Assembly: GCA_934385225.1 (NCBI GenBank)
Contig: CAKRPQ010000107.1
Span: 1-5,727, forward strand
Length of the DNA stretch: 5,727 nucleotides
Source: an uncultured Eubacteriales bacterium
GTDB taxonomy: Bacteria; Bacillota; Clostridia; Oscillospirales; CAG-272
Direction of reading: 5' to 3'
Made by a program: the position numbers and the translations under genes. Below the pieces are notes generated by a model that saw only the letters and a list, made by a program, of their open reading frames with translations, did no database searches and was not told where the DNA came from. How positions within the stretch are numbered: position 1 is the first letter of the stretch; each line of letters begins with the position of its first letter. This document shows, one piece after another, positions 1 to 5,153 of the stretch.

Positions 1-291
1 AATCTGCCTTTGTATTTTCAGCGATTTGACTTTCAGTTCCTGATGCCCGATAAAATCAAAAAAGGAAGCGAGCGACGATATTACGGAGTTGACGCTCGCG
101 GGAGCGTATCTCTCGCAAAGTTTTTGCTTATAGGCGACAACGTCGCCTTTTTCTATGTCGTTTTTTGACGAATATTCCCGTGCGAACGCGCAAACGTCGC
201 GAATATATTTTTCAACCGTTGCCTTTGACTTCTCGTCAAGGTACAGTTTTGCCTCAAATTCTTTAACCATTTCGTTTGTAATTTTTATCAT
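1..291 (-). CDS. Tyrosine recombinase/integrase, N-terminal part (runs off the left edge)
   Basis: The first 97 codons of a minus-strand gene are present, and the frame is still open at base 1. The protein starts MIKITNEMVKEFEAKLYLDE and contains KATVEKYIRDV, YAPASVNSVISSLASFFDF and GHQELKVKSLKIQRQI. This is the all-helical SAM-like core-binding domain of the phage integrase (tyrosine recombinase) family, which clamps DNA next to the catalytic domain. The Arg-His-Arg-Tyr catalytic half would lie beyond the window, so activity cannot be judged. The ATG at 291-289 is preferred over the ATG at 270-268, because members of this clostridial-type group usually begin with this MKIT-like stretch and the later ATG has no ribosome site. 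The Shine-Dalgarno is weak (a G-run about 10 nt upstream). It could belong to an integrative element or be a stand-alone chromosomal Xer-like recombinase; the window does not decide. Confidence 0.82.
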   Translation of the reverse strand, partial: MIKITNEMVKEFEAKLYLDEKSKATVEKYIRDVCAFAREYSSKNDIEKGDVVAYKQKLCERYAPASVNSVISSLASFFDFIGHQELKVKSLKIQRQI

Positions 292-318
292 TCTTATCTG
301 ACCCCCGATACCTTTTTT

Positions 319-347
319 ATTATACACATTATTATATACCGCTTTTG
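319..347 (-). promoter_or_regulatory. Possible weak promoter of the integrase gene
   Basis: On the minus strand a consensus -10 TATAAT lies at 324-319, about 28 nt before the integrase ATG. A second TATAAT lies at 336-331. The hexamer 17 bp upstream of the first (347-342, CAAAAG) is a poor -35 match, so the assignment rests mainly on the -10 box and the position. The AT-rich setting makes chance TATAAT matches likely. Confidence 0.3.
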
Positions 348-360
348 GGACACAAACACG

Positions 361-392
361 AAAAAACAAAAAAATAACGCCGCAGGCGTTAT
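361..392 (-). terminator. Rho-independent terminator of the YoaP-type acetyltransferase gene
   Basis: A perfect 8-bp inverted repeat, ATAACGCC / GGCGTTAT (374-381 and 385-392), has a 3-nt loop. Reading the minus strand it is followed at once by a T-rich tract (373-361: TTTTTTT-G-TTTTTT in essence). It lies about 145 nt downstream of the acetyltransferase stop codon and before the integrase gene, so it separates the two transcription units. Confidence 0.75.
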
Positions 393-536
393 AGTCGCTT
401 GCGACGTCGGTTTATTTTCTTATATTGATTTCCCCTCTCGCGTGTCTTGCGCGCACGGTCACGGTATAGGCCTCCGAGGCAGGTTAGAATTTTGTTTTGC
501 GGAATGGCACGGGCTGTTTTTTCGGTTCGTCATACG
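393..536. other. Intergenic stretch with no supported feature
   Basis: This interval lies between the acetyltransferase stop codon and its terminator. It contains only small chance-level palindromes (GTCGC-TT-GCGAC at 394-405 and GCCTC-C-GAGGC at 470-480). No convincing coding frame, promoter or RNA is seen. It is presumably the 3' untranslated part of the acetyltransferase transcript. Confidence 0.5.
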
Positions 537-1295
537 TCAGTTTATGCCTATCCCGCATTTTTCCGCAAGCGCGAGAAATTTTTTATCCGATTGTATGCCC
601 TGCGTCAGAAATTTTCCGCCGTAAAAAAGTGCATAAGTCGTTACGGGCGCTGGAACATTCTGTGCGTCCTCTTTATTTGTGATGTGAATGACTTTCAGCG
701 GAATGTTATGCTCTTTTGCCGTTTTCTCCACTCTCGGAACCCAGTAATATGTGAAAGGACACTGGTCGGTATAGTAGAGGACAAAGCCGTTTTCCTCTGC
801 CCGCGGGTGTCTCGCGCACTCCTTAAACTTCGGCGGCTCCGCGCCGCGCTCAAACGGCAGGTACATAATAGTTATTCCGCAATCCGAAACGTCCGCGGTC
901 GCAAAGCCTTTATGCGCCATATAATTGGGGTCGGACAGAAATTCTCTTTTTCGCCCTTCCGCGGAAAGAATACACACGCCCTTTTTTCCCTGCTCTTTTG
1001 CGTCGCGGATACACTCACCGATAAGATCGTTTGAATAGCCGTGCCCCTTAAAAGCACCCGCTATCCAAAGGCAGTTTATGTAGATATATCCGTCCGCTTC
1101 GATCGGCATCCACGCGTTCTCCGCGGGAATATACTCGATAAAACATTTGCCGCGCTCCTCGCTGCGATAAAATACAAGTCCCTCGTCAAAACGCTTCTTC
1201 ATCCATTCTTTTTTGAGATCGCTCTGTTTGCCCGACATAGCGCAGCAGATATGCTCCCTGTCGATATTTTCCTTTGTTACTCTGATATAATTCAT
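537..1295 (-). CDS. GNAT-family N-acetyltransferase with C-terminal YoaP-type domain
   Basis: A 252-residue cytoplasmic protein. Residues about 1-148 form a GNAT acetyltransferase fold. The conserved acetyl-CoA-binding segment is visible as CLWIAGAFKGHGYSNDLI (about 75-92), where KGHGYS matches the Q/R-x-x-G-x-G/A pyrophosphate loop. Residues about 170-245 match the YoaP-type domain: LYYTDQCPFTYYWVPRVE, then NVPAPVTTYALFYGGKFLT. This looks thioredoxin-like, with CPFT in place of a CxxC motif and a possible cis-Pro in PAPVTTY, leaving a single Cys179 at that site. The total length suits the B. subtilis YoaP type. The acceptor substrate of this family is not known to me. An in-frame ATG at 1337 would add 14 residues, but it coincides with the predicted transcription start. 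The ATG at 1295 has AAGGA 8 nt upstream and starts a family-like MNYIRVT, so it is chosen. The stop is TGA. The gene is monocistronic, with its own promoter and terminator. Confidence 0.85.
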   Translation of the reverse strand: MNYIRVTKENIDREHICCAMSGKQSDLKKEWMKKRFDEGLVFYRSEERGKCFIEYIPAENAWMPIEADGYIYINCLWIAGAFKGHGYSNDLIGECIRDAKEQGKKGVCILSAEGRKREFLSDPNYMAHKGFATADVSDCGITIMYLPFERGAEPPKFKECARHPRAEENGFVLYYTDQCPFTYYWVPRVEKTAKEHNIPLKVIHITNKEDAQNVPAPVTTYALFYGGKFLTQGIQSDKKFLALAEKCGIGIN

Positions 1296-1341
1296 ATGTG
1301 CTTTCCTTTTATTAAAAGATTTTTGTTCAATGTTCACATAT

Positions 1342-1369
1342 ATTATAACAGCAAAAAATCAATAAGTCA
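1342..1369 (-). promoter_or_regulatory. Sigma-A-type promoter of the YoaP-type acetyltransferase gene
   Basis: On the minus strand, -35 TTGACT (1369-1364), a 16-bp spacer and -10 TATAAT (1347-1342) are preceded by TG at the extended -10 position (TGTTATAAT). Predicted transcription starts near 1335, giving a leader of about 40 nt to the ATG at 1295. This promoter is what rules out the upstream ATG at 1337 as a translation start. Confidence 0.7.
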
Positions 1370-1410
1370 AGAGGTTACGGATTCTTTTAGAAAAATAGTT
1401 ACCGAACAAA

Positions 1411-1453
1411 CGGGGGTGTCCCAAAACTCCAAATAAGTTTTGGGACACCCCTG
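1411..1453 (-). terminator. Strong hairpin terminator after the kinase-glycosidase operon
   Basis: A perfect 16-bp inverted repeat (1413-1428 and 1436-1451; arms GGGGTGTCCCAAAACT and its complement) encloses a 7-nt loop, a few bases beyond the glycosidase stop codon. On the minus strand the following tract is only moderately T-rich (GTTTGTT). On the plus strand the hairpin is followed by six consecutive T residues (1454-1459). It may therefore work in both directions, although no plus-strand gene is seen. An 11-bp piece of its arm recurs at 343-353. Confidence 0.7.
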
Positions 1454-1457
1454 TTTT

Positions 1458-2666
1458 TTATAGATCCTCGAAAATCAGTTCTCCGTCTTCGTTCGCTCTT
1501 GCCGCTTTGAAGGTCATAGTGCCGGCGTAGCCGTCTATTGCCTTAAAGCCCGTAAAAATCAATCTTCCGTTCCATTCGGCGCATTTCGGCACGCTTGAAC
1601 ACGGAATTATCGGGTTTTCCGGCATTTTGAAATCCGTAAACGGTTTATCCGAAATCATATAGCGCGCTCTTGCTCCGAGACTGAACACAAGATAATATCT
1701 TCCGTTATACTTAAAGTAGTCGGGGCATTCGGGTTGTTCTTCGGTCGGTGCGACGTAGATAGGTTTGTCGCATTCCTCCCACTTTTCGAGGTCGCGCGAG
1801 ACAAAATGAGCAAGGCAACCCTTGTTTTCCTTCAAAAGGCCTGTTGTAAGAAACATATGGAAAAGACCGTCATCGCCCTTTACAACCTTTGGGTCTCTTG
1901 CGCTCCCCGCATGATATTTTTCCGAAACGGTAAAGCCGAAATCCTTATCTTTCGCAAAGTGATAACCGTCTGTCGATATGCTTCTGCAAATAGGCGCGGG
2001 CAATCCGTTCGCACGTCTTACCGTGTAATAAAGATATTCGGTTTTGCCGTTCGCAATCCACGAACCCGTGCAAATTGAACCTTCCCACGGCTCCGTTATT
2101 TCAACAGCCATAGGGTGAACGCTCCACGTCTTGAAGTCGGACGTTGAAATATGCGCCCACTGATGCGCGCCGAGCCACCATTTACTTCCGTGATGATGAC
2201 GGTCTTTCAGGTACAGGACGTGATACTCGTCGCCCTTTCTGTACGGCATACAGTCACCGACAAAAACTCCGTTTCCCGGACACCACCCCTCCGCGTTTTC
2301 AAATGTTGAAATGACATTCGGGGATTCCTTCTCTTTTTCGGAAAATTCACAAACGCAAATATTATTCGAATTCGGCGCAAATTCATCTCCGAGGTCAAAA
2401 AATCTGTTTCCGTCCGGCCATTCCTCGTCCATGAGTTCACCGTTTATGTACAGTTCAATCCTGTAATCGCGCAGAATTACGTCCGCTTTATCCCCTTCCG
2501 CGGCTTCACTGCGAAGCGAAAGCGGGCTGTCTTTGAAATCATACAGCACGGATACGGTAAGCGAATTGTCGGTCGCGTCTGTTTCGAGCGTTTTCTTATC
2601 GTTTTTGACCGAAACAAAGGAAAAAGGAAGTTTTTTTACCTCAAACGAAATTTTCAATTCTTTCAT
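1458..2666 (-). CDS. GH32-like glycoside hydrolase (five-bladed propeller type), cytoplasmic
   Basis: A 402-residue protein without a signal peptide or membrane segment. Numbering here counts from the in-frame GTG at 2675, three codons before the chosen ATG. Residues about 125-405 look like the GH32/GH68-clan beta-propeller. The stretch VGDCMPYRKGDEYHVLYL (about 139-156), followed by GAHQWAHISTSDFKTW, corresponds to the WMNDPNG block of invertases and levanases, with Asp141 the likely nucleophile. SARDPKVV (258-265) matches the RDP motif, with Asp261 as transition-state stabiliser. EQPECPDYF (313-321) matches the EC motif, with Glu316 as general acid. The N-terminal 120 residues look like a beta-sandwich (YRIELYINGELMDEEWP), whereas classic GH32 enzymes carry the sandwich at the C-terminus. 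Substrate unknown; family knowledge favours a ketose-containing glycoside. The ATG at 2666 is chosen because GAGGTG lies 6 nt before it and overlaps the kinase stop codon. Second gene of the MerR-kinase operon. Confidence 0.75.
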   Translation of the reverse strand: MKELKISFEVKKLPFSFVSVKNDKKTLETDATDNSLTVSVLYDFKDSPLSLRSEAAEGDKADVILRDYRIELYINGELMDEEWPDGNRFFDLGDEFAPNSNNICVCEFSEKEKESPNVISTFENAEGWCPGNGVFVGDCMPYRKGDEYHVLYLKDRHHHGSKWWLGAHQWAHISTSDFKTWSVHPMAVEITEPWEGSICTGSWIANGKTEYLYYTVRRANGLPAPICRSISTDGYHFAKDKDFGFTVSEKYHAGSARDPKVVKGDDGLFHMFLTTGLLKENKGCLAHFVSRDLEKWEECDKPIYVAPTEEQPECPDYFKYNGRYYLVFSLGARARYMISDKPFTDFKMPENPIIPCSSVPKCAEWNGRLIFTGFKAIDGYAGTMTFKAARANEDGELIFEDL

Positions 2667-2672
2667 CACTAC

Positions 2673-2678
2673 CACCTC
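2673..2678 (-). promoter_or_regulatory. Shine-Dalgarno site overlapping the upstream stop codon
   Basis: GAGGTG (2678-2673) overlaps the TGA stop of the kinase fusion (2679-2677) and sits 6 nt before the glycosidase ATG at 2666-2664. In-frame GTG codons at 2675 and 2669 lie within or immediately after the site and so are unlikely starts. The overlap implies translational coupling of the two genes. Confidence 0.75.
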
Positions 2679-4416
2679 AATATTTATATTTTATATACTC
2701 CGAAAAACCGCCGTCCGATCCTATTTTACGCGCGGCATAAGCCGAAAAAAGTGCCGCTCCCATTGCCGCGTCCTCATCTGTCGTATTGAGCGAAACCGCC
2801 ATACCGAAGCGATCGGCAATAAGTTTTTTCAGAACATCGTTCCTTTTCACCGCACCGCCGGACGCCACTATGCGTGTTTTCTTTTCGTCAAAAGTTTCAT
2901 AAAGTTCATACAGTTCGTTACACATACCTTTAAGCGTTCCCAAAACCAACGCGGACGGTGTGAAATTCTGCCTGTCTATCCCTTTTATCGAGCCTCTTAA
3001 ATCGGGATTGCTCCTCTTGCCGAAAAAAGTGACGTTCACGTCAAGCCCCGTCTCGCCTTTATTATAGGCTTCCTCGGCAAGTTTATTTATTGTCTTATAC
3101 TGCGAAATATCCTGCATACCCGCACTTGTAATATAGCTTCTGAAAAACTTTTCGACCATTGAATACGCAAATCCGCCGCAAAGCGCAGATCCGCACATGA
3201 GAAACTTTCCGTCAATGAACGGTCTGAGTTCCGCGTCGCCGTCTGATTTTAGACTTTCACCGCCGTTGTCGCATACGGCGGACACCTGCGATCCCGTCCC
3301 GATATTCACAAGGAGTGTATCCCTATTGTCCCCTACCGATCCGAGGAAGCTCGCCTGATTGTCTCCGAGCGCGACAGAAACGGGGATTCCTCTGCACTCT
3401 CCGATAACGGTGCTTTCGCCTGTCACGCGCGGCAAAAAATTATCGCCAATTCCGAGAAGCGAAAGTTTATCTTTCATAAATTTGCCGTCTCTCACATCAA
3501 ACAAGCCGTAGCTTGCCGCAACGGAAGAGTGCGTCACCGTTCTTTTCAGCCCGCATATTTTCATACCGAAAAGATCCATTATACTGCAAAAGCCGACAGC
3601 CCCGTTTGGCACTTCTCCCCTGAGCATATTATAGTAGTGGGTCGCAATGCCGAAGCCCGCCGCGATATGCTCGCCCGTAATGCGCTTTATTTTCCCGCAC
3701 GCCGTCGTGCCGTCTTCAAAAGCGATATCCGAGCGTTTATCCTGCCAGTTTATCAGATTTGAAATCGGTACTCCGTTTTCGTCTATATATACTATACCGT
3801 GCATCTGTCCCGTAAGGCCGATGCTCACAATCCCTTTATAACTATTCAGGATATGATAAAGCAGTTTTTCGGCTTTATCCGTTATGACGAAAACGCTCTG
3901 CTCGGATCGTGTATCGGAGCAGATGTAAGAATTATGCGGAACAGTATATGTCTCAATCGGCTCTTTTTTGTCAATATCGTACACGATCGCACTGACAGTA
4001 GTCGTTCCGATGTCGATCCCCACCGAAAGCTCTCCGTAGGTTTCGTTTTCCGTTTCTTCCTCGTTTTCGGTGAATTTTTCCGCTGTTTTAAGGTCGTCAA
4101 TATCTCCTTTTTCGGATATTATCTCGCAAATGCGGTATTTTTCGGAATTTATTCCGCTTTCCTTCAATATTTCGGACTTGCGCTTATTCATCACTTCATC
4201 GATATTCATAACTCCGAAAAGCAGCAGTTTAATATCCGCTATCGAAACGCCCGCGCTTCGCAGAAGTTTTATTTTTTTCAGCGCGTTTATGTTTTCGTCC
4301 GTATAATTTCGGTAACCGTTATCATCTCTTGATATGACGATAAGCCCTTTGCTTTCATACAGCCGAATTGCTTTCTGTGAAAGTCCAGTTATCCTTTCGA
4401 CATCGTTTATCCTCAT
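2677..4416 (-). CDS. MerR DNA-binding domain fused to an FGGY sugar kinase (sedoheptulokinase-like)
   Basis: A single uninterrupted 579-residue frame. Residues 1-70 are a MerR winged helix-turn-helix: INDVERITGLSQKAIRLYES, then GYRNYTDENINALKKIKLLR and SAGVSIADIKLLL. A charged, probably coiled-coil dimerisation segment (about 71-110) and an acidic Glu/Asn-rich linker (about 115-128) follow. Residues about 130-579 are a full-length FGGY kinase. It shows phosphate-1 loop VGIDIGTTTVSA (132-143), substrate-side motifs GLTGQMHGIVY (200-210) and NWQDKRSD (223-230), catalytic base Asp352 in ALGDNQASF, phosphate-2 loop NIGTGSQ (371-377) and adenosine motif ASGGAVKRN (518-526). GQMHG, NWQD, AAGFGIATH and VALGDNQAS resemble sedoheptulokinases (SHPK), so ATP-dependent phosphorylation of a ketose is the likely activity; xylulose or another sugar is possible. 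ATG at 4416 has GAGGTGA 4 nt upstream. The gene lies behind a MerR-type operator, so it probably regulates itself and the coupled glycosidase. Confidence 0.88.
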   Translation of the reverse strand: MRINDVERITGLSQKAIRLYESKGLIVISRDDNGYRNYTDENINALKKIKLLRSAGVSIADIKLLLFGVMNIDEVMNKRKSEILKESGINSEKYRICEIISEKGDIDDLKTAEKFTENEEETENETYGELSVGIDIGTTTVSAIVYDIDKKEPIETYTVPHNSYICSDTRSEQSVFVITDKAEKLLYHILNSYKGIVSIGLTGQMHGIVYIDENGVPISNLINWQDKRSDIAFEDGTTACGKIKRITGEHIAAGFGIATHYYNMLRGEVPNGAVGFCSIMDLFGMKICGLKRTVTHSSVAASYGLFDVRDGKFMKDKLSLLGIGDNFLPRVTGESTVIGECRGIPVSVALGDNQASFLGSVGDNRDTLLVNIGTGSQVSAVCDNGGESLKSDGDAELRPFIDGKFLMCGSALCGGFAYSMVEKFFRSYITSAGMQDISQYKTINKLAEEAYNKGETGLDVNVTFFGKRSNPDLRGSIKGIDRQNFTPSALVLGTLKGMCNELYELYETFDEKKTRIVASGGAVKRNDVLKKLIADRFGMAVSLNTTDEDAAMGAALFSAYAARKIGSDGGFSEYIKYKY

Positions 4417-4434
4417 AACATCACCTCGTTTTAT

Positions 4435-4465
4435 ATTATAAACCTTTACCCAAGGGTAAAGTCAA
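4435..4465 (-). promoter_or_regulatory. MerR-type promoter/operator of the kinase-glycosidase operon
   Basis: On the minus strand, -35 TTGACT (4465-4460) and -10 TATAAT (4440-4435) are separated by 19 bp, the overlong spacing typical of promoters that MerR-family proteins activate by untwisting the DNA. The spacer holds a perfect dyad, CTTTACCC-AA-GGGTAAAG (4444-4461; 8-bp arms, 2-bp centre), which starts at the last bases of the -35 box, as in classic mer and related operators. The first gene downstream encodes a MerR domain, so autoregulation is the direct inference. The predicted start near 4428 leaves a leader of only about 12 nt. Confidence 0.85.
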
Positions 4466-4476
4466 GCGTTTTTTTC

Positions 4477-4516
4477 AAAAAAATAAAAATCAGGCACACA
4501 TATGCGTACCTGATTT
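4477..4516 (-). terminator. Rho-independent terminator after the metallophosphoesterase gene
   Basis: Read on the minus strand, 4516-4487 folds into a hairpin of about 14 bp: AAATCAGGTACGCA against TGTGTGCCTGATTT, with two G-T wobble pairs. It is followed by a T-rich tract at 4489-4477 (TTTTTATTTTTTT). It lies about 70 nt after the phosphoesterase stop and about 20 nt before the MerR promoter, insulating the operon. An alternative fold pairs 4487-4497 with 4519-4529 (11 bp) because the stem arm is duplicated in the neighbouring repeat. Confidence 0.75.
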
Positions 4517-4546
4517 CAGTGCCTGATTTCAGTATCCGTTTTCAGT
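4509..4546. repeat. Short 13-nt tandem repeat beside the terminator
   Basis: CCTGATTTCAGT occurs twice in tandem (4509-4520 and 4522-4533; period 13). A degenerate third copy ending in TTTCAGT reaches 4546. The first copy contributes one arm of the terminator hairpin, so the array probably arose by slippage duplication of that arm. Confidence 0.6.
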
Positions 4547-4586
4547 CTGTATTCACGCGTAATTACGCCTTTATTTCAAGCGTTTT

Positions 4587-5129
4587 TTATTGCAAAGATC
4601 CGTTTTTGAAACGCTCATTGTTGACTTGCAGTTGCTCAAACGTGACGGGACAAAACCCGTTTATATCCGCTCCCGCATTAAGAATACGCGGGTTGTTTTT
4701 TATAATGCTCCAATAATCGCCGTCCGTACTGTTATGGATATGACCGTGGATCATATAGCTTTTCGCCTCATGATTCCATGTCACAAGCGGATAGTGAAAC
4801 AACACCAGCTTACGCTTGCCGTCCGAAAATTCCGCGTACGGCTCGACAGTGGTGAAATATTTTGCAAGTGCGGGATTGCCTATCCAAGTGACGTCGTGAT
4901 TCCCGACAATAAGGCGTTTTTTGCCTTTCAGAAGTTTCAGAACTCTTTCGGGATCTTTATGCTTAAAGAGCATATCTCCCAAAATGAAAACGGTATCGTC
5001 ACCGCGAACCCTCTCGTTCCACGCCTTTATCATAAACGTTTCCATATCGCCTGCGTCCTTAAACGGACGACCGCACAGGTCTATTATACTTTCGTGACCG
5101 AAATGCGTATCGGCAATAAACCGGATCAT
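4587..5129 (-). CDS. Small calcineurin-like metallophosphoesterase
   Basis: A 180-residue soluble protein with the full set of metal-binding motifs of the calcineurin-like phosphoesterase superfamily. These are DTHFGH near the N-terminus (Asp7, His9), GDMLF (Asp52), GNHD (Asn77, His78), FHYP (His112) and GHIH (His130, His132). They would hold two divalent metals and hydrolyse a phosphomono- or phosphodiester; the substrate cannot be read from the sequence. The size and the start MIRFIADTHFGHESII match the small bacterial and phage phosphoesterases that consist of the catalytic domain only, with no signal peptide or added domain. The ATG at 5129 has a strong GGGAGG 6 nt upstream. The gene follows an unrecognised gene by 24 nt with no terminator between, so the two are probably co-transcribed. 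It ends in TAA before a terminator. Confidence 0.87.
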   Translation of the reverse strand: MIRFIADTHFGHESIIDLCGRPFKDAGDMETFMIKAWNERVRGDDTVFILGDMLFKHKDPERVLKLLKGKKRLIVGNHDVTWIGNPALAKYFTTVEPYAEFSDGKRKLVLFHYPLVTWNHEAKSYMIHGHIHNSTDGDYWSIIKNNPRILNAGADINGFCPVTFEQLQVNNERFKNGSLQ

Positions 5130-5153
5130 TTTCTGCCTCCCGTTTTATAGCAC

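Noticed and set aside
447..1034. A 195-codon open frame on the plus strand opposite the acetyltransferase
   Set aside because: It is antisense to a GNAT/YoaP gene with clear motifs. Its translation is rich in Arg, Phe and Cys, resembles no protein, and has no promoter or ribosome site.
1296..1337. Longer start of the acetyltransferase at the ATG at 1337
   Set aside because: It would begin at or before the predicted transcription start and has no ribosome site. The ATG at 1295 has AAGGA at good spacing and matches the usual family start.
2533..4332. Several plus-strand frames of 64-177 codons opposite the kinase fusion and glycosidase
   Set aside because: All are shadows of the well-supported minus-strand genes, with low-complexity hydrophobic and aromatic translations.
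4557..4568. A 12-bp perfect palindrome GCGTAATTACGC as an operator
   Set aside because: About one such palindrome is expected by chance in a window this size, and it is not placed at a promoter.
4578..4615. Inverted repeat AGCGTTT / AAACGCT spanning the phosphoesterase stop codon as a terminator
   Set aside because: The 7-bp stem has a long loop and no proper T-run after it on the minus strand; the hairpin at 4516-4487 is far better.
4590..5150. A 186-codon open frame on the plus strand opposite the metallophosphoesterase
   Set aside because: It lies almost entirely antisense to a gene with all its catalytic motifs intact, has no ribosome site or recognisable domain, and is explained by the codon bias of the real gene.
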